Shown piece by piece: positions 27,861 to 38,889 of a stretch of 64,000 bases of DNA. Origin of the DNA: Pasteurella oralis (GTDB lineage: Bacteria > Pseudomonadota > Gammaproteobacteria > Enterobacterales > Pasteurellaceae); NCBI RefSeq assembly GCF_002850605.1, contig NZ_NXGB01000006.1, forward strand, positions 62,001 to 126,000, written 5' to 3'. The translations under genes were made by a program, and so were the position numbers. The notes beneath the pieces were generated by a model that saw nothing but the letters and a program-made list of their open reading frames with translations, was not told where the DNA came from and did no database searches. Numbering within the stretch: the stretch's first letter is position 1; the number at the start of each line of letters is the position of its first letter.

Positions 27861-30267
27861 ATGCGATTATCTATTGAACGAATTTCAGGCTGTATTTTAC
27901 TAAGTGCACTTTCATTACTTTGCTTACCTGATTATTTATTGCTCGCTTGGCAGATAGTACTAATTGCTTGTGTAACGTTATTGATTTTACTACTGGTTTG
28001 TTATCTGAAGAAAAAAAAGCAATGGGTTAATTATTTGGTGTTGATATTTTGTATGTTATTTAGCCTAGGTTATATGCATGATTCAGCACGCCAATTATTA
28101 TCTCAAGCGGATAGCGTGGCTCAGCTACCAAGAAAAGTGAAAACTAATTTTACCATTGTTGAGATTATCGACCAAACGGATTACCAAACTCTAATTGTTT
28201 CAGCACAACTACAAAAAGAACAAGCAGAACAGCGTATTTATCTTCAATGGTATGCAAAAGAAAAAGTGCATTTAGGAGAAACATGGTATGGTGAATTGTT
28301 ATTGAAACCCATTTCTTCACGATTAAATTTAGCAGGTTTTGATAAACAGCAATGGTATTTATCTCAAAAAATTACTGCGCGTGCCTCGGTAAAAAGTGCG
28401 GTCAAAATTTCACAATATGCTTCATGGCGTGATAAATTGCTTCAAGCAGGTTTAACGCAAACCACAGGATTGGATTATCAAGGGTTATTAATTGCTTTGG
28501 CTTTCGGTGAAAGAGCATGGTTGCCGCAACAAGTATGGCAAGTGTATCAAAAAACCAGTACCGCACATCTTATTGCAATTTCTGGATTACATATTGGTTT
28601 AGCAATGAGCATAGGTTATTGGTTAATTCGTGGTATTCAAATTTTATTGCCATTACGCTGGATTAGTCCTTATTTTCCTATTTTTAGTGGTTTGCTATTA
28701 GCCTATTTTTATGGACAGTTAGCTGGCTTTGCAATTCCTACTTCTCGTGCCTGCTTGGCATTATCTCTGGTGGCTAGTTGTCGATTATTACGCCTTTATT
28801 ACACTTCATGGCAACTTTTGTTAATAGTGATTGCTATGTTACTGGTATTCGAGCCGTTAATGGTTTTATCGCTCAGTTTTTGGTTATCAATAAGTGCAGT
28901 CACAGCATTAATTCTTTGGTATCAAGTTTTTCCTATCTCTTTATTGCAATGGCAAGGTAAATCAATATTAGCAAGTCCTTGGTGTAACTTGCGTTGGATC
29001 TTTAGTATATTTCATCTACAGCTCGGATTACTGTGGCTTTTTACTCCCGTCCAATTACTGTTATTTCATGGCATTTCGTTGAGAGGTTTTTGTGCAAATT
29101 TAATTGCACTGCCGATTTACAGTCTGGTTTTAGTTCCCTTAGTATTGTTTGCTACTTTTACGCAAGGTGCTTTTTCTTCATGGGCTATAGCAAATAGCGT
29201 TGCACAAAAGACAACATTAATTTTACAAGTTTGGCAAGATAATTGGTGCCTTATTTCTCAATCAGAGGCGGTATTAATCATTGCTGTGCTTACTACATTT
29301 TTTATCGCAGCAGTTTGGTATGTATATGATTTTAAAAAAGTAGATAAGACGAGTATGAATCTTCATTTTATTAACCAGTGTTATACTGGTTTCCATTTTA
29401 TGACCGAACCAACATTATCATGTTCCTTAAAACGTGCAATTTATTTAATTGCAACATTAATTGTCATTATGTGTCTTGGTTATCCTGCTTATCAGTATGT
29501 TTTTTCACCTCAGTGGCGTTTAGATATTTTAGATGTTGGACAAGGATTAGCCGTATTGATAACAAAAAATGGACGAGGCATGTTGTATGATACTGGGAGT
29601 TCATGGCAAGGTGGCAGTATGGCGCAGCTTGAAATTGTGCCGTATTTACAACGACAAGGTATTGACTTAGAACATGTGGTTATTAGTCATGATGATAATG
29701 ATCATGCTGGAGGAGCAAAAACAATATTACGTCAATATCCCAATGTTGAACTGATGACAGCATCAACACAAAATTATGGCAAAATAGACCGCACTTTTTG
29801 CCTGTCTGGCCAAGAATGGGATTGGCAAGGATTAAAAATAACCGCTATTTCTCCTCATCGTATTGAAAAATACTGATTCTTGTGTTTTGTTGATTTCTGA
29901 TGGATACAATAAGGTGCTCCTAACAGGAGATGCAGATATGGCGAGTGAAAATCAATTCATATCCCAGCTAGGTAAAATTGATGTTTTACAAGTCGGGCAT
30001 CATGGTAGTAAAACCTCAACAGGGCATACTTTATTACAAAAAACTCAACCACAAATTGCACTTATTTCTAGTGGGCGTTGGAATCCATGGAAGTTTCCTC
30101 ATAAACAAGTGATACAGCGTTTAAAACACTATCAATGTCAAGTTTACAATACTGCAGAAGTAGGGCAAGTGAGTTTATTGTTTGATAAAAAGCAAATTAA
30201 AATTCATACAGCAAGAACGGAATTTTCGCCTTGGTACCGCAGATTAATTGGCTTACAAACAAAATAA
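27861..30267 (+). pseudogene. comEC: ComEC/Rec2 DNA-uptake channel, broken by a frameshift
   Basis: A gene for the inner-membrane channel that carries transforming single-stranded DNA into the cytoplasm (Rec2 in Haemophilus). The first part, starting about ATG 27861, has an N-terminal DUF4131-like region, the polytopic Competence domain (ISGLHIGLAMSIGYWLIRG) and the start of a metallo-beta-lactamase-like domain (DVGQGLAVLI, VVISHDDNDHAGG). It stops at 29876 (TGA). The remainder resumes in another frame at about 29863 and runs to 30267, with VLLTGDADMASENQF and LQVGHHGSKTSTGHTLL. The five-A run at 29867-29871 needs one extra A to join them into one product of about 800 residues. Loss would abolish natural transformation; slippage or an assembly error are alternatives. 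Confidence 0.85.
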
Positions 30268-30310
30268 AGGTACAATGCCGCATATTATTCCATATAAAAT
30301 AGAAGAAATT

Positions 30311-32059
30311 ATGCAAGATAAAGATTTTTCAACAATACAAACATTTAAGCGTTTATGGCCAACTATTCGCCCATTCAAATTTGGATTAGTTGTATCAGCA
30401 ATTGCTTTAGTACTTAATGCGTTAGCAGATGCAAGTTTAATTTCTTTACTTAAGCCCCTATTAGATGAAGGTTTTGGTAATGCTGATACTTCTTTTTTGC
30501 GTACAATGTCATATGTGGTTGTTTTAGTTATACTTTTACGAGGAATAAGTAATTTTATTTCTTCTTATTGTCTCTCTTGGGTTTCAGGTAAAGTTGTGAT
30601 GACTATGCGTCGTCGTATTTTTAAGCACCTTATGTTCATGCCAGTTCCTTTTTTCGACCAAAATTCAACTGGTAAGCTTTTATCTCGTATTTCTTATGAT
30701 TCAGAAATGGTCGCCAATTCGTCTTCTGGGGCATTAATCACTATTATAAGAGAAGGTGCTTATATTATTTCTTTACTTGTTGTTATGCTCTACCACAGTT
30801 GGCAATTATCTTTAGTATTATTTTTAATTGGTCCAATTATTGCGGTTTTGGTTCGTTTAGTTTCAAAGCGTTTTAGAGAATTAAGTAAAAATATGCAAAA
30901 TGCTATGGGGGAACTTACTGCAACAGCTGAACAAATGTTGAAAGGGCATAAAGTTGTGCTTTCATTTGGTGGGCAACTAGTTGAAGAAGAACGCTTTAAT
31001 CATGTTAGTAATGATATGCGTCGTAAAGGGATGAAAATGGCTGTAGCAGATGCAATTTCTAATCCTGTGGTTCAAGTGATTGCTTCTTTTGCACTGGCGG
31101 CAGTGCTTTATTTAGCAACAGTACCAACAATTATGGATCAAAACTTGACGGCAGGTGCATTTACTGTGGTGTTTTCCGCTATGTTAGCGATGATGCGACC
31201 ATTAAAGTCGCTTACAAATGTAAATGCACAATTCCAAAAGGGAATGGCGGCTTGTCAAACGCTGTTTGCGTTATTAGATTTGGATACTGAAAAAGATCTA
31301 GGTACACATAAAGGCGAAAATGTACAGGGAAATCTTGCGTTTAAAGATGTCACTTTTACTTATCAAGGGCGTAATGAGCCAGCATTACGTAATTTATCTT
31401 TTGAAGTTGAAAAAGGCAAAACAGTAGCATTAGTTGGGCGTTCTGGCTCTGGCAAATCCACGATTGCGAATTTAGTGACACGTTTTTACGACGTTGATCA
31501 AGGCGAGATTTTATTAGATGGCATCAATATTCAAGATTATCGTTTATCAAGCCTGCGTGAAAATTGTGCGGTAGTTTCACAACAAGTTCATCTTTTTAAT
31601 GATACTATCGCAAATAATATTGCGTATGCTGCCAAAGATAAGTACAGCCGTGAAGAAATTATTAAAGCAGCAGAAGATGCTTATGCAATGGAATTTATTG
31701 AAAAACTAGAACATGGTTTAGATACAGTAATTGGTGAAAATGGACTCAGCTTATCAGGTGGTCAGCGCCAGCGCTTAGCTATTGCACGCGCATTATTACG
31801 TGATTCGCCAGTATTAATTCTAGATGAAGCGACATCTGCATTAGATACAGAATCGGAACGTTCAATTCAATTAGCGTTAGAAAAATTACAAAAAGAGCGT
31901 ACTGTCATTGTTATTGCTCATCGCTTATCAACAATTGAAAATGCAGATGAAATTTTAGTTATTGAGCATGGTGAAATCAAAGAACGTGGCACACATACTG
32001 AATTGTTGGCATTAGGTGGTGCGTATAAACAATTACATAGTATGCAATTCAGTCATTAA
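30311..32059 (+). CDS. msbA: Lipid A export ATP-binding/permease protein MsbA
   Basis: A 582-residue half-transporter that flips lipid A-core across the inner membrane. Residues about 20-310 carry six membrane helices. The ATPase domain has Walker [10 protein letters not shown] near residue 376, [16 protein letters not shown] near 480, and Walker [13 protein letters not shown] followed by AHRLST. ATG 30311 ([17 protein letters not shown]) aligns with other Pasteurellaceae MsbA starts; the frame opens earlier (30248), inside comEC. It lies 43 bp after comEC and 33 bp before lpxK, in the conserved comEC-msbA-lpxK order, consistent with a lipid A operon. Confidence 0.96.
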   Translation: MQDKDFSTIQTFKRLWPTIRPFKFGLVVSAIALVLNALADASLISLLKPLLDEGFGNADTSFLRTMSYVVVLVILLRGISNFISSYCLSWVSGKVVMTMRRRIFKHLMFMPVPFFDQNSTGKLLSRISYDSEMVANSSSGALITIIREGAYIISLLVVMLYHSWQLSLVLFLIGPIIAVLVRLVSKRFRELSKNMQNAMGELTATAEQMLKGHKVVLSFGGQLVEEERFNHVSNDMRRKGMKMAVADAISNPVVQVIASFALAAVLYLATVPTIMDQNLTAGAFTVVFSAMLAMMRPLKSLTNVNAQFQKGMAACQTLFALLDLDTEKDLGTHKGENVQGNLAFKDVTFTYQGRNEPALRNLSFEVEKGKTVALVGRSGSGKSTIANLVTRFYDVDQGEILLDGINIQDYRLSSLRENCAVVSQQVHLFNDTIANNIAYAAKDKYSREEIIKAAEDAYAMEFIEKLEHGLDTVIGENGLSLSGGQRQRLAIARALLRDSPVLILDEATSALDTESERSIQLALEKLQKERTVIVIAHRLSTIENADEILVIEHGEIKERGTHTELLALGGAYKQLHSMQFSH

Positions 32060-32092
32060 TTTAGACGATATAACATATAGAAAGAGGTTAAC

Positions 32093-33058
32093 ATGCAATT
32101 TTGGTATTCGCATTCGTGGGTCACTTGTTTGCTGTTGCCTTTTTCTTTTTTATTTTGGCTCATCAGTTATGTACGCAGAGCATTATTTAAACATAATATT
32201 TTATCCTCTTATCGCGCCCCTGTTCCCGTGGTTATCGTTGGTAATCTTTCGGTTGGTGGAAATGGTAAAACGCCAGTTGTCATTTGGTTAGTTCAGCAAC
32301 TACAACAGCAGGGATTAAAAGTAGGGGTTATCTCGCGTGGCTACGGTAGCCAGTCTAATACTTATCCTTTGTTAGTGACTGCACAAACAGATCCGCTACA
32401 AGGCGGTGATGAACCTGTATTAATTGCCAAACGGACCCAAGTACCTGTTTGTATATCACCTAATCGCCAGCAAGCAATCGAATTATTATTGCAACAGCAA
32501 CATTATGATTTAATTATCAGTGATGATGGGTTACAGCATTATAAATTACAACGTGATATTGAAATTGTTGTAATAGATGCACAACGTGGTTTAGGCAACG
32601 GTTTGTTACTGCCCGCAGGACCATTACGTGAGCTGCCAAGTCGTTTACAACAAGCAGATTTAGTCATTAGTAATGGTGAGAGTAATCAATATACTGATGT
32701 TGTAATGAGGTTAGAGCCTCATTATGCAGTCAATTTAGTAACGGGAGAAAAGCGTTTGATTGCCTCATTTAAAGTAGCTTCAGCGATTGCTGGAATTGGT
32801 AATCCACAACGTTTTTTTATGATGTTACAGAGCTTGAATATTCAGCTTAGCCAAACACAAGCATTTCAAGACCATCAAAAATTTGAAGCTAATCAATTTG
32901 TTAAATTTGATAAAAATCGACCGTTATTGATGACAGAAAAGGACGCAGTAAAGTGTTTTGCATTTGCTCAGCCGAATTGGTGGTATGTACCAGTGGATGC
33001 AGTAATTGAAGGCGAGAAAGTGCGGTCATTTTTAGAAAAATTTTGCTCAACGAAATAA
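32093..33058 (+). CDS. lpxK: Tetraacyldisaccharide 4'-kinase
   Basis: A 321-residue inner-membrane-associated kinase that phosphorylates the 4' position of lipid IVA precursor. Residues about 10-25 are a membrane anchor, the P-loop is [13 protein letters not shown] (residues 50-61), and the second conserved block is [20 protein letters not shown]. The ATG is preceded by AGAGGT. It sits between msbA and ycaR, as in enterobacteria without ycaQ. An uptake signal lies inside the gene near its end (33018-33026). With msbA and kdsB it covers late lipid A and Kdo steps. Confidence 0.96.
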   Translation: MQFWYSHSWVTCLLLPFSFLFWLISYVRRALFKHNILSSYRAPVPVVIVGNLSVGGNGKTPVVIWLVQQLQQQGLKVGVISRGYGSQSNTYPLLVTAQTDPLQGGDEPVLIAKRTQVPVCISPNRQQAIELLLQQQHYDLIISDDGLQHYKLQRDIEIVVIDAQRGLGNGLLLPAGPLRELPSRLQQADLVISNGESNQYTDVVMRLEPHYAVNLVTGEKRLIASFKVASAIAGIGNPQRFFMMLQSLNIQLSQTQAFQDHQKFEANQFVKFDKNRPLLMTEKDAVKCFAFAQPNWWYVPVDAVIEGEKVRSFLEKFCSTK

Positions 33059-33084
33059 CTGGTGCAGAATTTAGAGAGGAAAAA

Positions 33085-33267
33085 ATGGATACAAAATTAT
33101 TAGAAATTGTAGCTTGTCCTATTTGCCATGGGCACTTAGCGTTTGATAAAACAAATCAACAGTTAGTGTGTAAATTTGATAAAGTTGTTTATGAGATTAA
33201 ACAGGGGATTCCTGTTTTATTGGCTGAGCAAGCAATTCCATTTTTTGAACAATCACAGGATAACTAA
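33085..33267 (+). CDS. ycaR: Trm112-family small protein YcaR
   Basis: A 60-residue protein with the Trm112-like fold. The N-terminal CPICHGHL holds two of the expected metal-binding cysteines; the second pair is reduced to a single Cys in LVCKFDK. The end is [10 protein letters not shown] as in YcaR. The start ATG 33085 has GAGAGGA seven bases upstream, 26 bp after lpxK. It ends one base before the kdsB ATG, so the two are translationally linked. Its function is not well defined in bacteria; conserved association with lpxK and kdsB suggests a link with lipopolysaccharide precursor synthesis. Confidence 0.9.
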   Translation: MDTKLLEIVACPICHGHLAFDKTNQQLVCKFDKVVYEIKQGIPVLLAEQAIPFFEQSQDN

Positions 33268-33268
33268 T

Positions 33269-34048
33269 ATGGCAACATTTACTGTAATCATTCCTGCTCG
33301 CTATGCTTCCACTCGTTTACCTGGTAAGCCTTTAGCAGATATCGCAGGAAAACCAATGATTGCACATGTGTTTGAAAAAGCAAAGCAATCTGGTGCAAGT
33401 CGAATTATCATTGCTACCGATCATCTTAAGGTTGCGGAAGTTGCTCGTGATTTTGGCGCGGAAGTTTGTATGACATCTACTCAGCATAATTCAGGTACTG
33501 AACGTTTAGCAGAAGTTATTGAAAAACTGGATATTGCACAAGATGAAATTATCGTCAATATACAAGGAGATGAACCGTTAATTCCACCTGCGATTGTCAA
33601 TCAAGTTGCAGAAAATTTATCGAAATATCAAGTAAAGATGGCAAGTTTGGCAGTAAAAATAACTGAGCCAGAAGAGCTGTTTAATCCAAATGCAGTAAAA
33701 GTGCTGACAGATAAAGAAGGCTATGTTTTATATTTTTCTCGCGCGGTTATTCCATGGAATCGCGATCAGTTTGCGACATTACATAACCAAACTCATACAA
33801 TAGACCAATTGAAATTGTCCGATCATTATTTACGTCATATCGGCATTTATGCTTATCGCGCTGGATTTATTCAACAATATGTACAATGGCAGCCAACAGT
33901 GTTAGAACAAATCGAAAGTTTAGAGCAGCTCCGTGTATTATGGTATGGTGAAAAGATACATGTTGAACTAGCACAAGAAGTCCCCCCCATTGGTGTGGAT
34001 ACATTAGAAGATCTTGAAAAAGTGCGGTCTATTTTACAGCAAAAATAA
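33269..34048 (+). CDS. kdsB: 3-deoxy-manno-octulosonate cytidylyltransferase
   Basis: A 259-residue enzyme that activates Kdo with CTP to CMP-Kdo for lipopolysaccharide inner core assembly. The nucleotide-binding start is [20 protein letters not shown], followed by [12 protein letters not shown] with the metal-binding Asp, and the C-terminal DTLEDLEKV. The real start is ATG 33269, directly after ycaR; an upstream extension of the frame overlaps ycaR and lacks homology. It is the last gene of the msbA-lpxK-ycaR-kdsB group. An uptake signal (34020-34028) overlaps its final codons. Confidence 0.97.
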   Translation: MATFTVIIPARYASTRLPGKPLADIAGKPMIAHVFEKAKQSGASRIIIATDHLKVAEVARDFGAEVCMTSTQHNSGTERLAEVIEKLDIAQDEIIVNIQGDEPLIPPAIVNQVAENLSKYQVKMASLAVKITEPEELFNPNAVKVLTDKEGYVLYFSRAVIPWNRDQFATLHNQTHTIDQLKLSDHYLRHIGIYAYRAGFIQQYVQWQPTVLEQIESLEQLRVLWYGEKIHVELAQEVPPIGVDTLEDLEKVRSILQQK

Positions 34049-34074
34049 GCATAAAATTCCTTTGGCACTAAGTT

Positions 34075-35901
34075 ATGTTTGAGGCAAAATCCTTCTTAGC
34101 TCATATTTCTCACTCACCAGGTGTTTATCGTATGTATGACGATAAGGACACGGTAATTTATGTGGGAAAAGCGAAAGATCTTAAAAAACGTCTCACCAGT
34201 TATTTTCGCGCTAATTTAACAAACAAAAAAACGGAAGCATTAGTTGCCTCAATTGCACGTATTGAAACAACGATTACTTCTTCTGAAACAGAGGCTTTAC
34301 TACTTGAGCATAACTATATTAAAACTTATCAGCCACGCTATAATGTTCTGTTACGCGATGATAAGTCCTATCCTTACATTTTACTCACTGACGAACACCA
34401 TCCTCGTATTACTGCGTATCGAGGTAGTAAAAAAATAAAAGGTGAATACTTTGGTCCTTATCCACATGCCAGCGCAGTAAGAGAAACACTTTCTTTATTA
34501 CAAAAACTATTCCCTATTCGGCAATGTGAAAACGCTGTTTATAATAATCGCTCTCGTCCTTGCTTACAGTATCAAATAGGACGATGTGCAGCACCTTGTG
34601 TTGCTGGCTATGTCAGTGACGAAGATTATTTACAACAGGTTGAATTTGCACGCCTTTTTTTACAAGGCAAAGATCAGCAAGTACTTGAGCATTTGGTAGC
34701 CAAGATGGAACAAGCTAGTGCCGAGCTTAATTTTGAATTAGCAGCAAGGATTCGTGATCAAATTCAAGCTGCTCGCTCGGTGATTGAAAAGCAATTTGTA
34801 TCGAATGATTGCCTTGATGATATGGATATTATTTCAATAGCCTATCAATTAGGTATTGCTTGTGTGCAAGTTTTGTTTATTCGTCAAGGTAAGATTTTAG
34901 GTAATCGAAGTTATTTTCCTAAGGTTCCAGCTAATACAGATCTTGCAGAACTTACAGCAACTTTTGTCGGACAATTCTATTTACAAGCGCATCAAGGGCG
35001 TAGCATTCCGAATAGTATTGTTGTAGATCATAAGTTAGCAGAAAAAAATGAATTGGAAATCTTATTGACACAGCAAGCAGGACGTAAAGTACAGATTCAA
35101 GATCACGCGAAAGGTAATAAGAGTAAGTATTTGCAGCTTGCACAAATGAATGCCAAATTAGCTTTAGCTACTCAACTTAAACAAACTCATTTAATCCAAG
35201 AGCGTTATCAAGCGTTGCAAACATTATTGAATCTACCTGAAATTAAGCGTATGGAATGTTTTGATATTAGTCATACAATGGGACAGCAAACTATTGCTTC
35301 TTGTGTGGTGTTTAATCAAAATGGACCGCTAAAATCCGATTATCGTCGTTTTAATATTGAAGGAATAACGGGTGGTGATGATTATGCGGCGATGGAACAA
35401 GCTTTACTCAAGCGTTATGATAAGCCATTAGAGCAAGATAAGATTCCAGATGTGATTTTTATTGACGGTGGTAAGGGGCAATTGAACCGAGCAATACAAG
35501 TATTTGCACGATTAAATGTAAAATGGGATAAAAATCGACCGCACTTGATTGGTGTTGCAAAAGGTGTATATCGTAAAGCTGGTCTAGAAACTTTAATTAT
35601 GAGTAAGCAGGAAAAAGAAATTCATTTACCTGCAGATCACTTAGCGCTCCATTTAATTCAACATATTCGAGATGAAAGCCATCATCATGCAATTAGTGGA
35701 CACCGTAAAAAACGTCAACAAGCTTTTATACAAAGCGGACTAGAAACGATTGAAGGTGTTGGAACAAAACGTCGTCAAGCGTTATTAAAATATTTAGGTG
35801 GTATACAAGGGGTGAAAAAGGCGACTTTAGCCGAAATAGCTTCTGTACCAGGTATTTCTAAAGCACTTGCAGAACGAATTTATGAAGCATTACAGCATTA
35901 A
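34075..35901 (+). CDS. uvrC: Excinuclease ABC subunit C
   Basis: A 608-residue nuclease that makes both incisions in UvrABC nucleotide excision repair. In order: the GIY-YIG domain at residues 15-95 ([20 protein letters not shown]), a cysteine-containing linker [13 protein letters not shown], a UVR motif near 205-235 that contacts UvrB, the RNase H-like nuclease half with [20 protein letters not shown] and FIDGGKGQL, and two helix-hairpin-helix motifs at the C-terminus ([16 protein letters not shown]). Length is typical. It stands 26 bp after kdsB and 94 bp before pgsA, the common uvrC-pgsA pairing. Confidence 0.97.
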   Translation: MFEAKSFLAHISHSPGVYRMYDDKDTVIYVGKAKDLKKRLTSYFRANLTNKKTEALVASIARIETTITSSETEALLLEHNYIKTYQPRYNVLLRDDKSYPYILLTDEHHPRITAYRGSKKIKGEYFGPYPHASAVRETLSLLQKLFPIRQCENAVYNNRSRPCLQYQIGRCAAPCVAGYVSDEDYLQQVEFARLFLQGKDQQVLEHLVAKMEQASAELNFELAARIRDQIQAARSVIEKQFVSNDCLDDMDIISIAYQLGIACVQVLFIRQGKILGNRSYFPKVPANTDLAELTATFVGQFYLQAHQGRSIPNSIVVDHKLAEKNELEILLTQQAGRKVQIQDHAKGNKSKYLQLAQMNAKLALATQLKQTHLIQERYQALQTLLNLPEIKRMECFDISHTMGQQTIASCVVFNQNGPLKSDYRRFNIEGITGGDDYAAMEQALLKRYDKPLEQDKIPDVIFIDGGKGQLNRAIQVFARLNVKWDKNRPHLIGVAKGVYRKAGLETLIMSKQEKEIHLPADHLALHLIQHIRDESHHHAISGHRKKRQQAFIQSGLETIEGVGTKRRQALLKYLGGIQGVKKATLAEIASVPGISKALAERIYEALQH

Positions 35902-35995
35902 CGCAGGAATTTTTAATAGAACGGAAAATTCCATTTCCAAATAAAGCGATATGTTCTAGAATAAATACATTATAAAAATTGACCAAACTCTTTCT

Positions 35996-36553
35996 ATGAA
36001 ACCTAACATACCTATCTTTCTTACACTTTTTCGCGTTATTTTAATCCCATTCTTTGTGATCGCATTCTATTTGCCGTTTTCATGGTCACCTTTTCTAACA
36101 ACGCTTATCTTTTTTATTGCGGGAGTAACAGACTGGTTTGATGGTTATCTGGCACGAAAATGGAAACAAACTACGCGTTTTGGAGCCTTCTTAGATCCTG
36201 TTGCTGATAAAGTAATGGTCACAGTCGCGCTTGCTTTAGTCGTTGAATATCATCATTCATTTTGGATAACACTACCTGCTGTGATTATGATTTCAAGAGA
36301 AATTATTATTTCAGCGCTAAGAGAATGGATGGCAGAGATTGGTGATCGTAACAAGGTTGCAGTTTCATGGCTAGGAAAAGTGAAAACAACAGCACAAATG
36401 CTAGCATTAGGTGGATTATTATGGCGCTATAATGTTGTCATGGAAATTACTGCAATTGTTTTATTGTATATTGCTGCAATTTTGACAGTTTGGTCGATGT
36501 TACAGTATCTAAAAGCAGCAAAAGGCAGCTTATTATCAGATATTTCATTATAA
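35996..36553 (+). CDS. pgsA: CDP-diacylglycerol-glycerol-3-phosphate 3-phosphatidyltransferase
   Basis: A 185-residue inner-membrane enzyme for phosphatidylglycerol phosphate synthesis. The CDP-alcohol phosphotransferase motif is complete: DGYLAR, then [12 protein letters not shown], with the Asp residues at the correct spacing. Four to six hydrophobic segments are visible. In enterobacteria uvrC-pgsA is followed immediately by tRNA genes glyW-cysT-leuZ. Here those tRNAs come 1.75 kb later, after a decayed region, and the Cys tRNA is absent. Confidence 0.96.
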   Translation: MKPNIPIFLTLFRVILIPFFVIAFYLPFSWSPFLTTLIFFIAGVTDWFDGYLARKWKQTTRFGAFLDPVADKVMVTVALALVVEYHHSFWITLPAVIMISREIIISALREWMAEIGDRNKVAVSWLGKVKTTAQMLALGGLLWRYNVVMEITAIVLLYIAAILTVWSMLQYLKAAKGSLLSDISL

Positions 36554-36599
36554 TTTTCACTGAAGGATTTACTAAGAGTGCCCTTGTGATCTGCTCCTA

Positions 36600-36843
36600 A
36601 TAGGCTGTGACATCAGGGGTTGTTTCCAATATTTTCTCGGACCCAATTCTTTTAATGTTAACTGTATTTGCTCCTGATTGTAATCGCGAATATAGTCATA
36701 AATTGCCCGTACTAATTCACCCAGCGTCTCAAAAGTTAATGTGTAATTCCCGAAAAAACTTCCATTACGCTGTTAGCCAAACAATTTCCTTTGTAAGACA
36801 TACTCTGAGTAATTCCATTTTTTGGCAGATTATGTGAAGTTGT
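36600..36843 (-). pseudogene. IS3-family (IS150-like) transposase OrfB remnant
   Basis: Read on the minus strand, the segment encodes KNGITQSMSYKGNCLANSVM then E-V-F, and after a one-base frame change FFGNYTLTFETLGELVRAIY, DYIRDYNQEQIQL and TLKELGPRKYW. These are the C-terminal blocks of IS3-family integrase-type transposases, including the last catalytic Glu of the DDE triad. Only about 80 residues remain and the frame is broken, so it is inactive. The rest of the element and its terminal repeats are not recognisable. Ends are approximate. Confidence 0.8.
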
Positions 36844-36964
36844 TTTTTATTGCTAGCTAGAAAAAACTTCTGTAAAAGCGATTACTGGCTTTACTTAGGC
36901 AAAACTAGGCGCTGATTTAAGAAATTGTACAGTTTGGCATTTATTAATATCATTTAGCTTTAGA

Positions 36965-37285
36965 CACTAAAGCACCCTTTCAGAATATTAAAAGAGAAAG
37001 TTAGTAGAGAAGTTTATATACAGCCAATAAGTCTCAGTGAGCTGCTCAAGATAGCGATTTCCGAATTGAATGTACAATAGCTCATGTTTATTTGTAGTGA
37101 AAGCTCCGCTAAAGTTGTTCGTGTCTGAAGTGATGGGAGCTTAAAAGGGGCAGATGATAATCAGATTGTCTAATAAGTTTTCGAATTTAAGGAAACATAA
37201 ATTATGAAGTAATCACCTTTGGTCATGAGGTCACTGTGTGGATAGCCTTAAGTGCGAATGCAGAAAGATAAGGCTATATTCAATA
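36965..37285 (+). pseudogene. Decayed coding fragment of unknown origin
   Basis: Several stop-interrupted plus-strand pieces look protein-like: RILKEKVSREVYIQPISLSE, then LLKIAISELNVQ, SDGSLKGADDNQIV, and in another frame YEVITFGHEVTVWIALSANA. The composition suggests the remains of one or two real genes. I do not recognise a family. No ribosome site or intact start is present. Ends are approximate. Confidence 0.3.
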
Positions 37286-38304
37286 CCACAGAAATATAGG
37301 TTAGAAGATAAACAGTTAAGACTTTAAGCAATGTAAAATTCGGATTCTAGGAATTAAAATTTAGAAACCCGCCTATGGGGTGCTAATCAAAGCTACTTTC
37401 TTTGAAGGTGGATTTTTACTATGAACTAAAAAATACCTTGTATGAAGCTAATCGTCTTCTTTTTTAGATAGTATTTTTGACAGTTTCTGAGTTGTAGAGT
37501 TTTTAAAGATATTAAGTGATAACAGAATAACGACAAATAGTTTTTGAATATGATTAGGCATGACGTAATCCTTGGATATGCAGATCTTTTGAGATATGAG
37601 TTAAGGTCATCTTCTAGAGTCTCGTTAGAGGTCATTTCTATGGGAAACTTGAAAAAGTGATGAGTTAATTTACTGCCAATTAAGTACAAATTTAATCTTC
37701 TATAAAGATAGTCGTAAGGGGATGTTTTTGGATTTTATTAAGCTAGGATGTTATCAAATGAAACTCATCAGTGAATATCATGATAAGCAATACATCATTT
37801 ATTAAGATAGTTTTTTTAAGCAAAAATTGAGATCGATGATTACGTGGGATGGTGCATATTTTCTTATGGTATTTTATCACTTCTTTTTTCTTTAAAAGTT
37901 AGTTTTTTGTGATTTAAGCTTACTACTTATTGGAAAATAAGAAGCAAGTGATCAAATACTGATTTCCAATAATTGCCAATGTTTTGATTGAATATTATAC
38001 ATGTTATAGTCTTAATAAGAATGGAATCAGGAGAATACTAAATATTTCAATCTGTATAAATTTTATTAATTTATAAGTGTTAATTATTTTATCTTATGGA
38101 GCGAATGAATATTATCTCTTTCTATGATTTTCTAGATTCTTTTTGACTGCGTTATCGTATGTTTCATGAAATAAAGGCTTCTTTTGTTATTTTGTGATTT
38201 GTTTTTAATCAATTGAGTTATTCTTTTGTATTTTTTATTTGACTAGTCTTAATAAATAGGTAAAATGCACCTCGTTGTTTAGGAACACAACATATTAGCT
38301 TAAA

Positions 38305-38380
38305 GCGGGAATAGCTCAGTTGGTAGAGCACAACCTTGCCAAGGTTGGGGTCGCGAGTTCGAGCCTCGTTTCCCGCTCCA
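38305..38380 (+). tRNA. tRNA-Gly (anticodon GCC)
   Basis: A 76-nt cloverleaf including the encoded CCA. The acceptor arms are GCGGGAA and TTCCCGC, the D arm has AGCTCAGTTGGTAGAGC, the anticodon loop reads CTTGCCAAG with anticodon GCC, and the T arm has GAGTTCGAGCCTC. It corresponds to enterobacterial glyW, which also follows pgsA. Confidence 0.98.
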
Positions 38381-38403
38381 AAATATCATTATCTTGTTGA
38401 TCA

Positions 38404-38490
38404 GCCCGAGTGGTGAAATCGGTAGACACAAGGGATTTAAAATCCCTCGCTTTTCGAAGCGTGCCAGTTCAAGTCTGGCCTCGGGCACCA
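38404..38490 (+). tRNA. tRNA-Leu (anticodon TAA)
   Basis: An 87-nt class II tRNA with encoded CCA. The acceptor arms are GCCCGAG and CTCGGGC, the anticodon stem-loop GGGATTTAAAATCCC gives anticodon TAA, the long variable arm is TCGCTTTTCGAAGCG, and the T arm contains AGTTCAAGTCT. It matches enterobacterial leuZ. It lies 23 bp after tRNA-Gly with no tRNA-Cys between, and it is the last housekeeping gene before the tad locus. Confidence 0.98.
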
Positions 38491-38889
38491 TTTTATAGTT
38501 TTTCATTTCTTTTTTATTTTAGTATTTATTTTTTTAGGTTCGTTTAGTTGATGTAATGTGATATGCATTTCTTGTTAAGTAATGTTATTATCGTTATTGT
38601 TATTCATTTAAACTGTGAGAATATTGAAATTTGAAGTAGTACTAATTTTCATTCCTCTTAAAACATTTCTTCTTAATATTATAGTTCCCTTGTAACTCAT
38701 CGGATCAGTTATCTTTTCTATTTTTTTTATTTCCGTTAATCAAAAAAATGGTTAAAATTCTCTAAGATTATTTAGTGATTAAAATAGTTTTCTTAATGCG
38801 ATCTTGGTAGTCGCTAAATAACAATACACTCTCATATTGAGAGATTATTTAACATTTAATATTTAATTTAAACTTAGGAGCATATCAAA
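38491..38889 (+). promoter_or_regulatory. Upstream region of the tad operon
   Basis: A 399-bp very AT-rich gap between tRNA-Leu and flp1 that should contain the main tad promoter. A short palindrome CTCTCA-TAT-TGAGAG occurs at 38829-38843, about 45 bases before the flp1 ATG, and could be an operator or a leader hairpin. Such AT-rich DNA is a likely H-NS target. No -10/-35 pair stands out enough to report. Confidence 0.5.

Larger units (their letters stand above)
36554..38304. other. Gene-free decayed region between pgsA and the tRNA genes
   Basis: This 1.75-kb AT-rich stretch has no intact gene. It holds an IS3-type transposase remnant on the minus strand (36600-36843) and stop-riddled plus-strand coding fragments around 36965-37285. 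Short translatable pieces elsewhere, such as one ending at 37803, are not recognisable. The tRNA promoter must lie near the right end. The region interrupts the conserved pgsA-tRNA order and contains no uptake signal core. Confidence 0.7.

Noticed and set aside
36607-36837. Plus-strand open frame of 76 codons in the decayed region
   Set aside because: The coding signal is on the opposite strand, where IS3 transposase blocks are readable; the plus-strand frame is a shadow.
37426-37689. Minus-strand open frame of 87 codons in the gene-poor region
   Set aside because: No ribosome site, low-complexity AT-rich composition, and no recognisable motif or neighbour relation.
38300-38506. Minus-strand open frame of 68 codons over the tRNA genes
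   Set aside because: It lies across two clear tRNA genes and is their antisense; it is a shadow frame.
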